From positions 915,001-979,000 of the forward strand of contig NZ_AP022829.1 in assembly GCF_011405655.1 (NCBI RefSeq): a stretch of 64,000 nucleotides of DNA, in the 5' to 3' direction. Every line of letters starts with the position of its first letter. Position 1 is the first letter of the stretch. Positions 16,130 to 24,649 of this stretch are shown in pieces. This DNA comes from Adlercreutzia hattorii. GTDB lineage: Bacteria > Actinomycetota > Coriobacteriia > Coriobacteriales > Eggerthellaceae. Below the pieces are notes generated by a model. That model was not told where the DNA came from. It worked only from the letters and a program-made list of their open reading frames with translations, and made no database searches. The position numbers and the translations under genes are program-made.

Positions 16130-17080
16130 TCAGTTTCGAGGGGGTTCGCTCTGCGGGCTCCCTTCATTTTGCGCGAGGGCGTCTTGGGGCGGATAGGCTT
16201 TGTTGAACTGGGCCCAGACGCCGGAATACAGAATGGCGTCCATGAGATGCGCGTCTTGCACCAGCGGCAAACGCTCGTAGGGCGCGGCCGCGTCGGCGGC
16301 AGCGAGGGACAGCGTGGCGCGCATGGCCTCGGCATCGGAGCCGAGCGTCACGAAGGGATTGTAGCTGCCCGAAGCGGCGTCGTCGTTGAAATCGACAGCG
16401 GCATCCATCAGGTAGATGAAGCGCCCGAGGCCGCGCCCCAGCTCTTCCATTGCTTCGGTCCAGAATCCCTGGTTGTGGGCGAACAGCCGCCCGAGCATGC
16501 GCCCGAACTCGCGGGCTGCGGCATCGGGGTCGAACGCGAGGGCGGTATCGGTTGCGTCTGCGCTAAGAGGAGAGACGCAAGCGGTTTCAGTGCTGTCCGA
16601 AAGTGCCGGTGTGTTGTTGCGTTCAGCGCCTTCGATAGCCCGAATCGCCGCCATGGCTCGCTCAATCTCGGCGCACTGCTCGGGGATGCGCGCCCGGGCC
16701 CGCTCGTAGGCGCCGGCGAGCAGGCGCTCGGCCGCCCGTGCCGCAAGATCGCCGTCGTCGGCCACGTCGTCGAGCACCTTGTGGTAGGCGAGTGCCACGG
16801 AGAGGTCGGCGGCATAGTCGGTCCACGCCGAGCGCGCCCATGCCCGCGGGGCGGCCGGTGCCGGGTGCATCACGCAATGGCTCGTGCCCTGCGTCTCGGC
16901 AGGCTCATGCAGGGAGTTGCACAGCAGCACGAAGAAGGTGAGGTCGTAGGTCAGGCACGCCCGCGACAGCTGCCCGTACCGGTCTCGCAGCGCGAGGCAC
17001 AGCCCGCAGTACACCGCCCGGTAGCGCTCTTTCTCCTCCTCGGAAAGTGCTCCCGCATCCGCCACCACGAACCCGAACAT
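16130..17080 (-). CDS. DUF5685-family protein
   Basis: The 316-residue protein begins MFGFVVADAG and carries the family hallmark YRAVYCGLCLALRDRYG...LTYDLTF (residues 20-50). No function is established. Two acidic clusters stand out: DDVADDGD (104-111) in a helix, and DAAVDFNDD (226-234). They resemble the two Asp-rich metal/diphosphate sites of helical isoprenoid synthases, but this is only pattern similarity. Start ATG 17080 is 11 bases after the menG stop, so it is co-transcribed with menG. An unstructured Thr/Ser/Ala-rich insert lies at about 150-185. Confidence 0.8.
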   Translation of the reverse strand: MFGFVVADAGALSEEEKERYRAVYCGLCLALRDRYGQLSRACLTYDLTFFVLLCNSLHEPAETQGTSHCVMHPAPAAPRAWARSAWTDYAADLSVALAYHKVLDDVADDGDLAARAAERLLAGAYERARARIPEQCAEIERAMAAIRAIEGAERNNTPALSDSTETACVSPLSADATDTALAFDPDAAAREFGRMLGRLFAHNQGFWTEAMEELGRGLGRFIYLMDAAVDFNDDAASGSYNPFVTLGSDAEAMRATLSLAAADAAAPYERLPLVQDAHLMDAILYSGVWAQFNKAYPPQDALAQNEGSPQSEPPRN

Positions 17081-17091
17081 GGGCTGCCCGT

Positions 17092-17835
17092 TTACTCCGG
17101 CTTCTTCGCGACATGCACGGCCGCGATGCCGCCGGTGTAGTTCTTCCAGGTGACGTCGGTAAAGCCGGCCTCGCGCATCATCTCCGCCAGGCCTTCCTGG
17201 TCGGGGAAGGCGCGGATCGATTTCGCCAAGTACACGAAGCCGTCCTTGTCGCCGGTGAGCAGGCCGCCCCAAAACGGGATGAGGTGGCGCAGGTAGAAGT
17301 GGTACAGCGCCCGCCACGCGCCGTTGGGCGGCGTGGAGAACTCCAGGCACACGAGCGAGCCGCCCGGCTTCAATACGCGGAACATCTCGGAAAGTGCCCG
17401 GGGCCGGTCGGGCATGTTACGGATGCCGTAGGCCATGGTGATGACGTCGTAGGAGGCGTCCGCGTAGGGGATGTCCTGGGCGTCCACGACCTCGAAATCG
17501 ATGGGCACGCCGGCGCCGTCCCCTTCGTCGATGTGCATGCGCGCCACGTCCAGCATCTCGGGTACCAAATCGGTGCACTGGATATGGCTCGGGTGCTTGG
17601 TGCGGGCCACGGTGAAGGTGACGTCTCCGGTGCCCCCCGCGATGTCCAGCACGTCGTGGCTCTCATCGATGGGGGCCTGGCGCATCATGCCCGCGAGCCA
17701 CAGCTTGTAGGCGCCGAAGCTGGAGAGGGCGTTGAACCGCTCGTATTTCCGGGCGATATGCGAGAAGATGTCGCGCACGCGCTCGCTGGAAAGCTCGGCC
17801 GGGGCCTCGAGCCCGGTGGCGGTGTCGATGGTCAT
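17092..17835 (-). CDS. menG: Demethylmenaquinone methyltransferase (MenG/UbiE)
   Basis: This SAM-dependent enzyme performs the last step of menaquinone synthesis, C-methylation of demethylmenaquinone at the membrane. The 247-residue product has motif I VLDIAGGTGD (62-71), AYGIRNMPDRPRALSEM and FRVLKPGG, the UbiE/COQ5 signatures. The ATG at 17835 follows GGGAG; the frame runs 35 codons further upstream but without family similarity. It is the first gene of a minus-strand pair with DUF5685, divergent from the gene at 18014. Menaquinone fits the respiratory enzymes of this window. Confidence 0.93.
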   Translation of the reverse strand: MTIDTATGLEAPAELSSERVRDIFSHIARKYERFNALSSFGAYKLWLAGMMRQAPIDESHDVLDIAGGTGDVTFTVARTKHPSHIQCTDLVPEMLDVARMHIDEGDGAGVPIDFEVVDAQDIPYADASYDVITMAYGIRNMPDRPRALSEMFRVLKPGGSLVCLEFSTPPNGAWRALYHFYLRHLIPFWGGLLTGDKDGFVYLAKSIRAFPDQEGLAEMMREAGFTDVTWKNYTGGIAAVHVAKKPE

Positions 17836-17960
17836 AGGCGTAAAACTCCCTCGTGCGGCGCGCCGATCCCGCAAGATCGCGCCCTTCGTATCGTCGTTTG
17901 GCCCCAGTATAGGGCACTCGCCCGCAAATCGAGGGCGCATATCCCTAGGCGGCGCGGCGC

Positions 17961-17973
17961 CGTGCTATCATGG
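17961..17973 (+). promoter_or_regulatory. Candidate promoter of the amidohydrolase-like gene
   Basis: CGTGCTATCATGG gives a -10 TATCAT (17966-17971) in the GTGCTAnnATGG context shared with other promoters in the window. It is 43 bases before the start at 18014, in the divergent region from menG. Confidence 0.5.
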
Positions 17974-18013
17974 GTGGCTAATTGAACACGCCCCTCATGA
18001 ATTGGGAGGTACC

Positions 18014-19375
18014 ATGCTTCTGTGTGCCCAGTATATCCTGCCGGTTTCTTCCGAGCCCATCATCGATGGCGCGGTCCTCGTGCGCGACGGCGTCATTCGC
18101 GACATCGGGAAGGCCGAGCAATTGCGCCTGCGCTACCCCGAGGAAGAGGTCGTCGACCAGGGTCTGGCCGCCATCATGCCCGGCCTGGTTGACCTGCACA
18201 CCCGCCTCGAGCAGTCGGTGCTGCGCGGCGTGGTGAACGACGCACCCTATGTGCAGTGGCTCGCGGAAGTGGCCCAGAAAAGCGGGCGCATGGAAGCTTC
18301 CGACTGGTTCGACTCCGCTATTCTGGGCGGCCTGGACGCTCTCTCCAGCGGCATCACCACGGTGGCCGACATCACGCTGACCGGCGCCTCCTGCACGGCC
18401 GTGAACAAGCTCGGCCTGCGCTCGGTGATCTACCGCCAGGTGGGCGCCATGGACAAGAACCGCATCGACGCGGCCATGCAGTTCGCCCAGAAGGACATCC
18501 TGCACTGGCGCGAGGAGGTCGACTCCGACCGCGTCGCCATCGGCATTGCCGCGGCGCCCCTGTTCACCAACCACCCGGCCATGCTTTCCGCTATCTCGAA
18601 ATTCGCCCAGAAGGAGGATCTGCCCGTGGCCCTGTGGCTCGCCGGCAGCCGTGAGGAGTCCGATTTCGTGCGCTACGGCTCGTCGCCCTTCCAAGTGCAC
18701 GGCGGCGATGTGAAGCGCGGTTACGTGGAGATTCCGCCCTGGCTGCCCACGGGTGTGAGCCCGGTGCGCTACGCGCTGAACTGGAACGCCTTCGACGCCG
18801 ACAACGTCATGATCGTCGGCGCGGTCTACGTGGACGACGAGGATCTGAAGAAACTGCGCTCCCATGACGTGGCCGTTTGCGTGTGCCCGCGCGCCTCGGC
18901 CCAGCTGGGCATGGGCGTCGCGCCCCTGGACGAGTACATCCGCGCCGGCCTGCGCGTGGGCCTCGGCACCGACTCGCCGGCGGCGACGGAATCCACCGAC
19001 ATGCTCTCGGAGATGCGTTTGGGCATGCTGCTGCAGCGCGCCGTGAACCCCGGGCGCTTCCTCGACTCCCATACGATGCTCGAGGTGGCCACGCTCGGCG
19101 GCGCGCGGGCACTCGGCATTGCTGATAAGGTGGGGTCGCTGGAGATCGGCAAATGTGCCGACATGATCGCCGTGGATCTGTCCAGCTCGCATCAGTCCTT
19201 CACGACCGATCCGGTGGCCGCCGTGGTGAACACCTGCACCACGGCCGACGTGCTCATGACCATGGTCGACGGCAACGTTCTGTACGAGAAGAACCGCTGG
19301 CACGTGAAGGTGGAAGTGGCGAAGAGCATCGCGCGGGTCATCGAGATCCGCTCCAAGCTGCGCCCCGAGGCCTAG
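18014..19375 (+). CDS. Amidohydrolase-superfamily protein lacking most metal ligands
   Basis: The 453-residue protein aligns in layout with TRZ/ATZ/MtaD-type deaminases (composite beta sandwich plus TIM barrel). The usual metal and catalytic residues are largely gone. The HxH site reads LHTRLE (His62 kept, Arg64 instead of His); the HxxE region reads ALWLAGSREE (Trp208, Gly211); the next ligand site reads VGAVYV (Gly269); the following His segment reads VCVCPRAS. Only Asp320 in LGTDSPA is intact. It is therefore probably a pseudo-enzyme or has a changed reaction. GGGAGG precedes ATG 18014. It is divergent from menG. Confidence 0.82.
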   Translation: MLLCAQYILPVSSEPIIDGAVLVRDGVIRDIGKAEQLRLRYPEEEVVDQGLAAIMPGLVDLHTRLEQSVLRGVVNDAPYVQWLAEVAQKSGRMEASDWFDSAILGGLDALSSGITTVADITLTGASCTAVNKLGLRSVIYRQVGAMDKNRIDAAMQFAQKDILHWREEVDSDRVAIGIAAAPLFTNHPAMLSAISKFAQKEDLPVALWLAGSREESDFVRYGSSPFQVHGGDVKRGYVEIPPWLPTGVSPVRYALNWNAFDADNVMIVGAVYVDDEDLKKLRSHDVAVCVCPRASAQLGMGVAPLDEYIRAGLRVGLGTDSPAATESTDMLSEMRLGMLLQRAVNPGRFLDSHTMLEVATLGGARALGIADKVGSLEIGKCADMIAVDLSSSHQSFTTDPVAAVVNTCTTADVLMTMVDGNVLYEKNRWHVKVEVAKSIARVIEIRSKLRPEA

Positions 19376-19424
19376 CGGGCGCAATCGCTGAGCGGGGTGC
19401 TCGGCGCAGTTGTGAATTCGTGGA

Positions 19425-19465
19425 GGGCGCGCCGCGGCAGGCATTTTCGCTGGCGCGGCGCGCCC
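19425..19465 (+). terminator. Strong GC hairpin after the amidohydrolase-like gene
   Basis: A 12-base perfect stem, GGGCGCGCCGCG (19425-19436) and its complement (19454-19465), lies 50 bases past the stop. The following bases CGCTTCTGC hold only a short pyrimidine run. A TATACT -10 candidate for the next gene follows at 19492. Confidence 0.55.
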
Positions 19466-19526
19466 GCTTCTGCGATAATGCCATATTTGCGTATACTTGA
19501 AGTTGGGAACCTGAGGAGTACCCGCG

Positions 19527-19739
19527 ATGTCGAGCAAGAAGAACAAGACCGGCGCGAAGAATCCCACGCGCAAGCAGCAGGCCGAGCGCATCAAGCAGGC
19601 CGAGGAGCGCGAGCGTCGCGCCAAGGAGGCCGCCGAGGCCAAGGCGCGCACCAAGAAGATCTTCACCGTGGTCGTGTGCGTCATCCTCGTGCTCGCCTTG
19701 GGCATTCCCACTATGGCGTTGACCGTGCTCTCGCTGTAG
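19527..19739 (+). CDS. Small basic single-pass membrane protein (70 aa)
   Basis: I do not recognise the family. Residues 1-44 are Lys/Arg/Ala/Glu-rich and probably form a charged helix or coiled coil; residues 45-66 form one membrane helix (FTVVVCVILVLALG). GAGGAG lies nine to ten bases before the ATG. It sits just upstream of tatA, 22 bases apart, and could be transcribed with tatAC from a promoter near 19492. A role with Tat is only suggested by position. Confidence 0.7.
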   Translation: MSSKKNKTGAKNPTRKQQAERIKQAEERERRAKEAAEAKARTKKIFTVVVCVILVLALGIPTMALTVLSL

Positions 19740-19761
19740 AGCTGTTGAAAGGATATCAGTC

Positions 19762-20442
19762 GTGTTTGGAATCGGCGGATTCGAGCTTTTCCTCATTCTG
19801 CTGTTCGGGTTCCTCATCTTCGGGCCCGATAAGCTGCCGGCCATGGCGAAGACCCTCGGCAAGGCTATCGCGAAGTTCCGCAACGCCCAAGAGGAGATGA
19901 GCGGGGTGCTGAAGGGGGAAATGGTGTTCGACAAGGACGCCGAGGATCCCTTCAAGAATCCGCTCGACGCCCTGGACGAGGCGGCGGCCAAGGCCAAGAA
20001 GGGCGCCGAGGGTGCCAAGAAGGCCGCGAGCGCTGTGTCGAAGAAGGCGAGCGAGGCTACCAAGAAGAGCACGTCCACCGCCGCTGCCGGCGCCGCCGCG
20101 GCCGCTGCCGCCAAAGCCGAGCAGGTCGACGGGGGGAATGCAGCCGATAAGGCCGATGCCGCCCCGGCGAAGCCCGAGAGCTTCGCCGAGCGCAAGGCTC
20201 GCTACGACCGCGAGCGCGCCGAGCGCAAGGCCGCCGAGGAGGCGGAGCTGAAGAAGAAGGAAGAAGAGGAGCGCAAGGCCGCAGCTGAGAAGCGCAAGGC
20301 CGAAGCGGCCAAGAAGCGCGAGGAAGCGGCCGCCAAGCGGAAGGCCGAGGCGGAGGCCAAGAAGGCCGCCGAGGAGGCCAAGGCCGTGACCGAGGCCGCC
20401 GATGCCGCCTCCGCCGCTGCCGACGAGAAGAAGGAGGCGTAA
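19762..20442 (+). CDS. tatA: TatA/TatB-type Sec-independent translocase subunit with long charged tail
   Basis: This is a pore or receptor component of twin-arginine export. Residues 1-20 (MFGIGGFELFLILLFGFLIF) form the short membrane helix, then the hallmark FGPDKLP hinge and an amphipathic helix. The rest, to residue 226, is a repetitive Lys/Ala/Glu-rich tail, much longer than the usual 60-90-residue TatA. The GTG at 19762 follows GAAAGGA. tatC follows two bases after the stop. Whether it acts as TatA, TatB or both is not decidable here; no second copy is in the window. Confidence 0.88.
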   Translation: MFGIGGFELFLILLFGFLIFGPDKLPAMAKTLGKAIAKFRNAQEEMSGVLKGEMVFDKDAEDPFKNPLDALDEAAAKAKKGAEGAKKAASAVSKKASEATKKSTSTAAAGAAAAAAAKAEQVDGGNAADKADAAPAKPESFAERKARYDRERAERKAAEEAELKKKEEEERKAAAEKRKAEAAKKREEAAAKRKAEAEAKKAAEEAKAVTEAADAASAAADEKKEA

Positions 20443-20444
20443 CG

Positions 20445-21224
20445 ATGCCTATCGGACCGGCACGCATGCCGCTATTCGACCATCTCGGCGAGCTGCGCAT
20501 GCGCCTTGTGCGCATCGTCGCCTGCCTCGCCGTGGCCGTGGTCGTGTTCTACATGGCCACCCCTACCATGGGCCAGTTCCTCCTCATGCCCATCGCGGAG
20601 TTTCTGCCCAACGTTGACGGCATGGCCTCGCTTCAGGCCATCGACCCCTTCGAGGCGTTCTCCGTGCGCTTCCAAATCTCGCTGTGGGCGGGCATCGTGG
20701 CCACGTCCCCCGTCATCCTGTGGCAGCTGCTCGCGTTCTTCCTGCCGGCGCTGAAGCCCAGCGAGCGCAAGTGGTTCATGCCCACCTTCGCCGCCGCCGT
20801 GGCCCTGTTCATCATCGGCACGGTGTTCTGCTACCTCATCATCTTGAACCCGGCGTTCCAGTGGCTCACCGACCAGGCCATGGGCCTCGGCTATGTGGCG
20901 CCGCGCATGAGCTCCTACATCGACATCATCATCAAGTTCGAGCTCGGCTTCGGCTTCGCCTTCGAGCTGCCGCTCATCGTGTTCTACCTCGTCATCTTCG
21001 ACGTCATCCCCTATAAGAAGCTGCGCGGCAGCTGGCGGACGGTCTACGTGGTGCTCATGGTCATCTGCGCCGTGGTCACCCCCGACGCCTCGCCGGTCAC
21101 CATGCTGCTCATGTTCGCCGCCATGATCGCGCTTTACGAGGGCAGCCTGCTTATCGCGCGCGTGGTGCTGGGCCGTCGCATCAAGCGCCAGAACGAGCGC
21201 TTGGCGGCGGAAGAGGACGAGTAA
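20445..21224 (+). CDS. tatC: TatC, twin-arginine translocase receptor subunit
   Basis: TatC binds twin-arginine signal peptides and docks TatA in the cytoplasmic membrane. The 259-residue protein has six membrane helices, the N-terminal MPLFDHLGELRMRL motif, SPVILWQLLAFFLPALKPSERKW and the C-terminal FVVTPDASP-like segment (AVVTPDASP). It is co-transcribed with tatA and hypA. The Tat-tagged molybdoenzyme at 8960 is one likely substrate. Confidence 0.95.
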   Translation: MPIGPARMPLFDHLGELRMRLVRIVACLAVAVVVFYMATPTMGQFLLMPIAEFLPNVDGMASLQAIDPFEAFSVRFQISLWAGIVATSPVILWQLLAFFLPALKPSERKWFMPTFAAAVALFIIGTVFCYLIILNPAFQWLTDQAMGLGYVAPRMSSYIDIIIKFELGFGFAFELPLIVFYLVIFDVIPYKKLRGSWRTVYVVLMVICAVVTPDASPVTMLLMFAAMIALYEGSLLIARVVLGRRIKRQNERLAAEEDE

Positions 21225-21581
21225 GTGCACGAGCTGGGACTGATGACCGGCGTCATGGACGCCGCCGTGGAGGCGGCCCGCGAGGCCGGCGCGACGCGGC
21301 TTCTGGGCGTGAGGGTCTCCATCGGCGAGGCCACGGAGGCGGTGGAGGACGCCCTCGTGTTCGCCTTCGAGGCCCTGGCCGAGGCCGACCCGTTCACCCA
21401 GGGCGCCACGCTGGATCTGACGATGATCCGCCCGCGCAGCGTCTGCTTGGAATGCGGCCACGAGTTCGAGCACGACCTCTACAACCGCTTCTGCCCCGTC
21501 TGCGACTCGTTCGCCACCGAGCTTCTGGCCGGACGCGAGCTGCAGATCGACTCCATCGAGGTGGATCTGCCGGAAAACTGA
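21225..21581 (+). CDS. hypA: HypA-like hydrogenase nickel-incorporation protein
   Basis: HypA delivers nickel to [NiFe]-hydrogenases. The 118-residue product starts MHELGL, the N-terminal His2/Glu3 nickel site, and has a zinc domain with Cys74-x2-Cys77 and Cys90-x2-Cys93. The GTG at 21225 begins directly after the tatC stop. No other hyp or hydrogenase gene is in the window. A nickel role for another enzyme is possible, for example the TIGR00300 enzyme at 57510, but that is speculative. Confidence 0.88.
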   Translation: MHELGLMTGVMDAAVEAAREAGATRLLGVRVSIGEATEAVEDALVFAFEALAEADPFTQGATLDLTMIRPRSVCLECGHEFEHDLYNRFCPVCDSFATELLAGRELQIDSIEVDLPEN

Positions 21582-21630
21582 CGGCTGCGGGCGTCGCCAG
21601 ACTGACGCACGCCGGCAATCGGCCCGAAAC

Positions 21631-21664
21631 AAAGCGCTGCCATACTCGTGGCAGCGCTTTTGCT
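21631..21664 (+). terminator. Terminator of the tatAC-hypA operon
   Basis: A 12-base perfect stem AAAGCGCTGCCA / TGGCAGCGCTTT (21631-21642, 21649-21660) with a six-base loop ends in TTTTG. It lies only 16 bases before the nadE start, so it may also attenuate nadE. Confidence 0.85.
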
Positions 21665-21679
21665 ATAGAAAGGACGTCT

Positions 21680-22516
21680 ATGAACCCCCAGCAGATGTAC
21701 GAGGCCTGCACCGACGCTTTGGGCGCCTTCGTGCGCAGCGCCGGCTTCACCGATGTGGTCATCGGGCTGTCCGGCGGCATGGATTCCACACTCGTGGCCG
21801 TCATGGCCGCCGACGCGCTGGAAGCCGACCACGTCCACGGGGTCATGCTGCCTGGCCCCTATTCTAGCGAGTCGTCCATCGACGACGCCGAGGCGCTGGC
21901 CTTAGCCCTCGGCATCTCCAACATCACCGTGCCCATCTGCGAGCCCTTCGAGGCCTTCGAGGCCGTGCTCGCCCGGGCCTGTGGCGGCGCGCTTTCGGGC
22001 CTTGCCGCGGAGAACACCCAGGCCCGCTGCCGTATGGTGTGCCTCATGGCGCTCTCGAACGCCCACGGCTGGCTCATGCTGAACACGGGCAACAAGTCCG
22101 AAGCGGCCATGGGCTACTCCACTCTTTACGGCGACACGGCCGGGGCCTTCGCGCCTTTGGGCGGCGTGTACAAGACCGACGTCTTCGCCATGGCCCGCTG
22201 GCGCAACCGCCGGGCTGTGGAAGAGGGCGGTACTGGCCCCATTCCCGTGAACGTGTTCGTGAAGCCGCCGAGCGCGGAACTCGCGCCCGATCAGGAGGAC
22301 GAGAAGTCCCTCGGCGTCGATTACGCCACGCTGGATCGAATTCTCGTCGCCTATGTGGAAGAGGGGAAGGATGCGGCGGCTATCGTCGCCGAGAGCGGCC
22401 TGAGCCGCGATTTGGTGGATTACGTCATCGCCCGTACCGACGCCAACGCCTTCAAGCGTGCGTTGGAGCCTCCGTACCCTGACGCGCCGTTCTACGGCGA
22501 TCCCGCGTCTCGTTAG
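21680..22516 (+). CDS. nadE: NH3-dependent NAD+ synthetase
   Basis: The enzyme amidates nicotinate adenine dinucleotide to NAD+ with ATP and ammonia. The 278-residue product has the PP-loop SGGMDSTLVA (31-40) and the NTGNKSEAAMGYSTLYGD motif. It lacks a glutaminase domain, so it is the ammonia-dependent form. The ATG at 21680 follows GAAAGGA; upstream in-frame sequence overlaps hypA. A 14-base direct repeat (22496-22509 and 22534-22547) straddles the 3' end. Confidence 0.95.
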   Translation: MNPQQMYEACTDALGAFVRSAGFTDVVIGLSGGMDSTLVAVMAADALEADHVHGVMLPGPYSSESSIDDAEALALALGISNITVPICEPFEAFEAVLARACGGALSGLAAENTQARCRMVCLMALSNAHGWLMLNTGNKSEAAMGYSTLYGDTAGAFAPLGGVYKTDVFAMARWRNRRAVEEGGTGPIPVNVFVKPPSAELAPDQEDEKSLGVDYATLDRILVAYVEEGKDAAAIVAESGLSRDLVDYVIARTDANAFKRALEPPYPDAPFYGDPASR

Positions 22517-22653
22517 TGAAGCTGCGTCCCGCTGGCGATCCCGCGTCCTGCTGGCGAACGAGCCCCGTCTGGGGTCGGCGTTGTTCAACAGGCTCGTTTC
22601 ATACACTCCGCGGTGTATGGCGCGTGGGCGTCCGGTCGTTTACCATAGCGGTC

Positions 22654-23889
22654 ATGGATAAGATCTTTCGAAATACCCCGAAGTTTACGGCCACCGACTG
22701 GCTCATCGACGCCGTCATCGCGGCGGGGGCCTTCGGGTTCTGCTGCCTGCAGCTCACCGTGGCCGTTAACCTGCTCATCCCCGACGAGTTCATGCGCCGG
22801 CTCATGGGCATCCAGGCTATGGTGCCCTCGGGCCTCTCGCTTCTGGCCATCGCGCTCACCACGCTGCCGCTCGTGCTGCGGCGCAAGTGCCCCTGGGCCG
22901 TGTTCGTGTGGTGCCTGGTCAGCTGGGGTCTGCTTCAAGCGGAGCTGAACGGCATCGCCCTGTCCGTGGCGGGCCCCCTCATTGCGCTGTTCACGCTGGC
23001 GTCTGCGCGCTCGCGGGCCGAGGCGGCCATCGCGTGCGCGGTCATGTGCCTGGTGCTGCTGTTCGCACCGGCGCCCCCGGAGCAGTCGCGCATCTTGACG
23101 CAGCTCACCGTGTTCCAGAACATGGCGCTGGCCCTGGCGGCCGCGTTCGCTGGCTACGCTCTGCACGAGCACCAGGAGCGCACCCGCGCCATCGAGGAGC
23201 GGGCGGTTGCCGCCGAGCGCAGCCGCGACGCCGAGGCGCGCCGTCGGGTGGAGGCCGAGCGCGTCTCCATCGCCCGGGAGGTGCACGACATCACGGCCCA
23301 TTCGCTGTCGGCTGTGAGTATCCAGGCCGCGGCCGCCGAGCGCCTGGTCGATCGCGATCCCGCCGCCGCCAAGGAGGCCATCGCCGAGGTGCGTCGCACC
23401 GCCAAGGGCGCTCTGGAGGAAATCCGCGCCATGATCGGCGTGTTGCGCGCGGGGGAGGGGCCGGCCGAGACGACGCCCACCCAGGGCACCGATCGCATGG
23501 GCGATTTGGTGTCCTATTTGGAAGGTGCCGATATCGAGGTCACGCTGGACGAGACCGCCTACGACCGCGCCTGCGTGCCGGCGTTCATCGACGTGGCCCT
23601 CTTCGGCATCGCGCGTGAGGCGGCCACGAATATCGTGCGCCACGCCGGGGCGCGCCGTGCGACGCTGGCACTGTCCACGAAACGGGAGGGCTTCGCCGAG
23701 CTTATCGTCGACGACGACGGGAAGGGGCTCGCTGCCCCGGCCGCCGCGGCCGGTCACCACGGCCTGCTCGGCATGCGCGAGCGCGCGCGGCTTCTGCAGG
23801 GTACGTTCTCCGCGTCCCCAAGTCCGCTCGGCGGCGTGCGCATTGCCGTGAGCGTTCCCCTCAGCCAGAAGGAGGAGACCCATGAGTGA
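22654..23889 (+). CDS. NarL-type (HisKA_3) sensor histidine kinase
   Basis: The 411-residue protein has an N-terminal membrane block of about five or six helices (residues 20-180), a linker coiled coil, a HisKA_3 dimerisation domain with EVHDITAHSLS (phosphoacceptor His211) and a HATPase domain ending GVRIAVSVPL. No extracellular sensing domain is visible, so the signal may act in the membrane, as in DesK-like kinases. I chose the ATG at 22654; the longer frame back to 22516 is not membrane-like. It overlaps its regulator by eight bases. Confidence 0.9.
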   Translation: MDKIFRNTPKFTATDWLIDAVIAAGAFGFCCLQLTVAVNLLIPDEFMRRLMGIQAMVPSGLSLLAIALTTLPLVLRRKCPWAVFVWCLVSWGLLQAELNGIALSVAGPLIALFTLASARSRAEAAIACAVMCLVLLFAPAPPEQSRILTQLTVFQNMALALAAAFAGYALHEHQERTRAIEERAVAAERSRDAEARRRVEAERVSIAREVHDITAHSLSAVSIQAAAAERLVDRDPAAAKEAIAEVRRTAKGALEEIRAMIGVLRAGEGPAETTPTQGTDRMGDLVSYLEGADIEVTLDETAYDRACVPAFIDVALFGIAREAATNIVRHAGARRATLALSTKREGFAELIVDDDGKGLAAPAAAAGHHGLLGMRERARLLQGTFSASPSPLGGVRIAVSVPLSQKEETHE

Positions 23890-24583
23890 GGCCGATCCCA
23901 TCCGCGTGCTCGTTGTGGACGACCAGGATCTCGTGCGCGGCGGCTTCAAGGCCATTCTCGGCACCTACGAGGGCATCGAGATCGTCGGCGAGGCCCGAAA
24001 CGGGGCCGATGCGGTACAGGAGGCGCAGCGCCTTCGGCCCGACGTGGTGCTCATGGACATTCGCATGCCCGAAATGAACGGCATCGAGGCCACCCGCGCC
24101 ATTACGGGCAACCCGCTGCTCGCAAAAACCCGGGTGCTCGTGCTCACCACCTTCGACGTGGACGAGTACGTTTACGATGCTCTGGGCGCCGGGGCGAGCG
24201 GCTTTTTGCTGAAGGACGCCGACCCCGACGAGATCGTGGCGGCCGTCCGCGTCGTGGCCCGAGGCGACGCGCTCATTCAGCCCTCGGTGATGCGCCGGCT
24301 GGTGGAGACCTTCGTGGCCGCGCGTCCGCGGGGCGGCTGGGGCGCCGCCGATGTGGCCGAGACTCGCCGCGCCGCGCTGACGAGCCTCACCGACCGCGAG
24401 CGCGAGATCCTCGTGCTGGTGGCCCGGGGCCTTTCCAACGACGAGATCGCCGAAGAGCTGTTCATCTCGCCGGCCACGGTGAAGACGCATCTGGCCCGCG
24501 TCATGGCTAAGACTGATGCTCACGACCGCGCCCAGCTCGTCGTCTTCGCCTACGAGACGGGTTTGGTGACGCCTGCCCCCTAG
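23882..24583 (+). CDS. NarL/LuxR-type response regulator
   Basis: The 233-residue partner of the preceding kinase has a receiver domain with phosphoacceptor Asp59 in VVLMDIRMP and the KDADPDEI segment. A linker follows, then a LuxR HTH with LTDREREILVLVARGLSNDEIAEELFISPATVKTH. The gene overlaps the kinase gene, so the two are coupled. Target genes are unknown; none next to it is obviously regulated by the pair. Confidence 0.94.
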   Translation: MSEADPIRVLVVDDQDLVRGGFKAILGTYEGIEIVGEARNGADAVQEAQRLRPDVVLMDIRMPEMNGIEATRAITGNPLLAKTRVLVLTTFDVDEYVYDALGAGASGFLLKDADPDEIVAAVRVVARGDALIQPSVMRRLVETFVAARPRGGWGAADVAETRRAALTSLTDREREILVLVARGLSNDEIAEELFISPATVKTHLARVMAKTDAHDRAQLVVFAYETGLVTPAP

Positions 24584-24649
24584 GGAGACTGTTCACCTGC
24601 ACAAATTCCAACTTGAAAAGTAATCCCTGATCAAGATTATAATCACAGG

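Noticed and set aside
17978-19711. 577-aa minus-strand ORF opposite the amidohydrolase-like gene
   Set aside because: Antisense shadow; composition is low-complexity and the divergent promoter region would be inside it.
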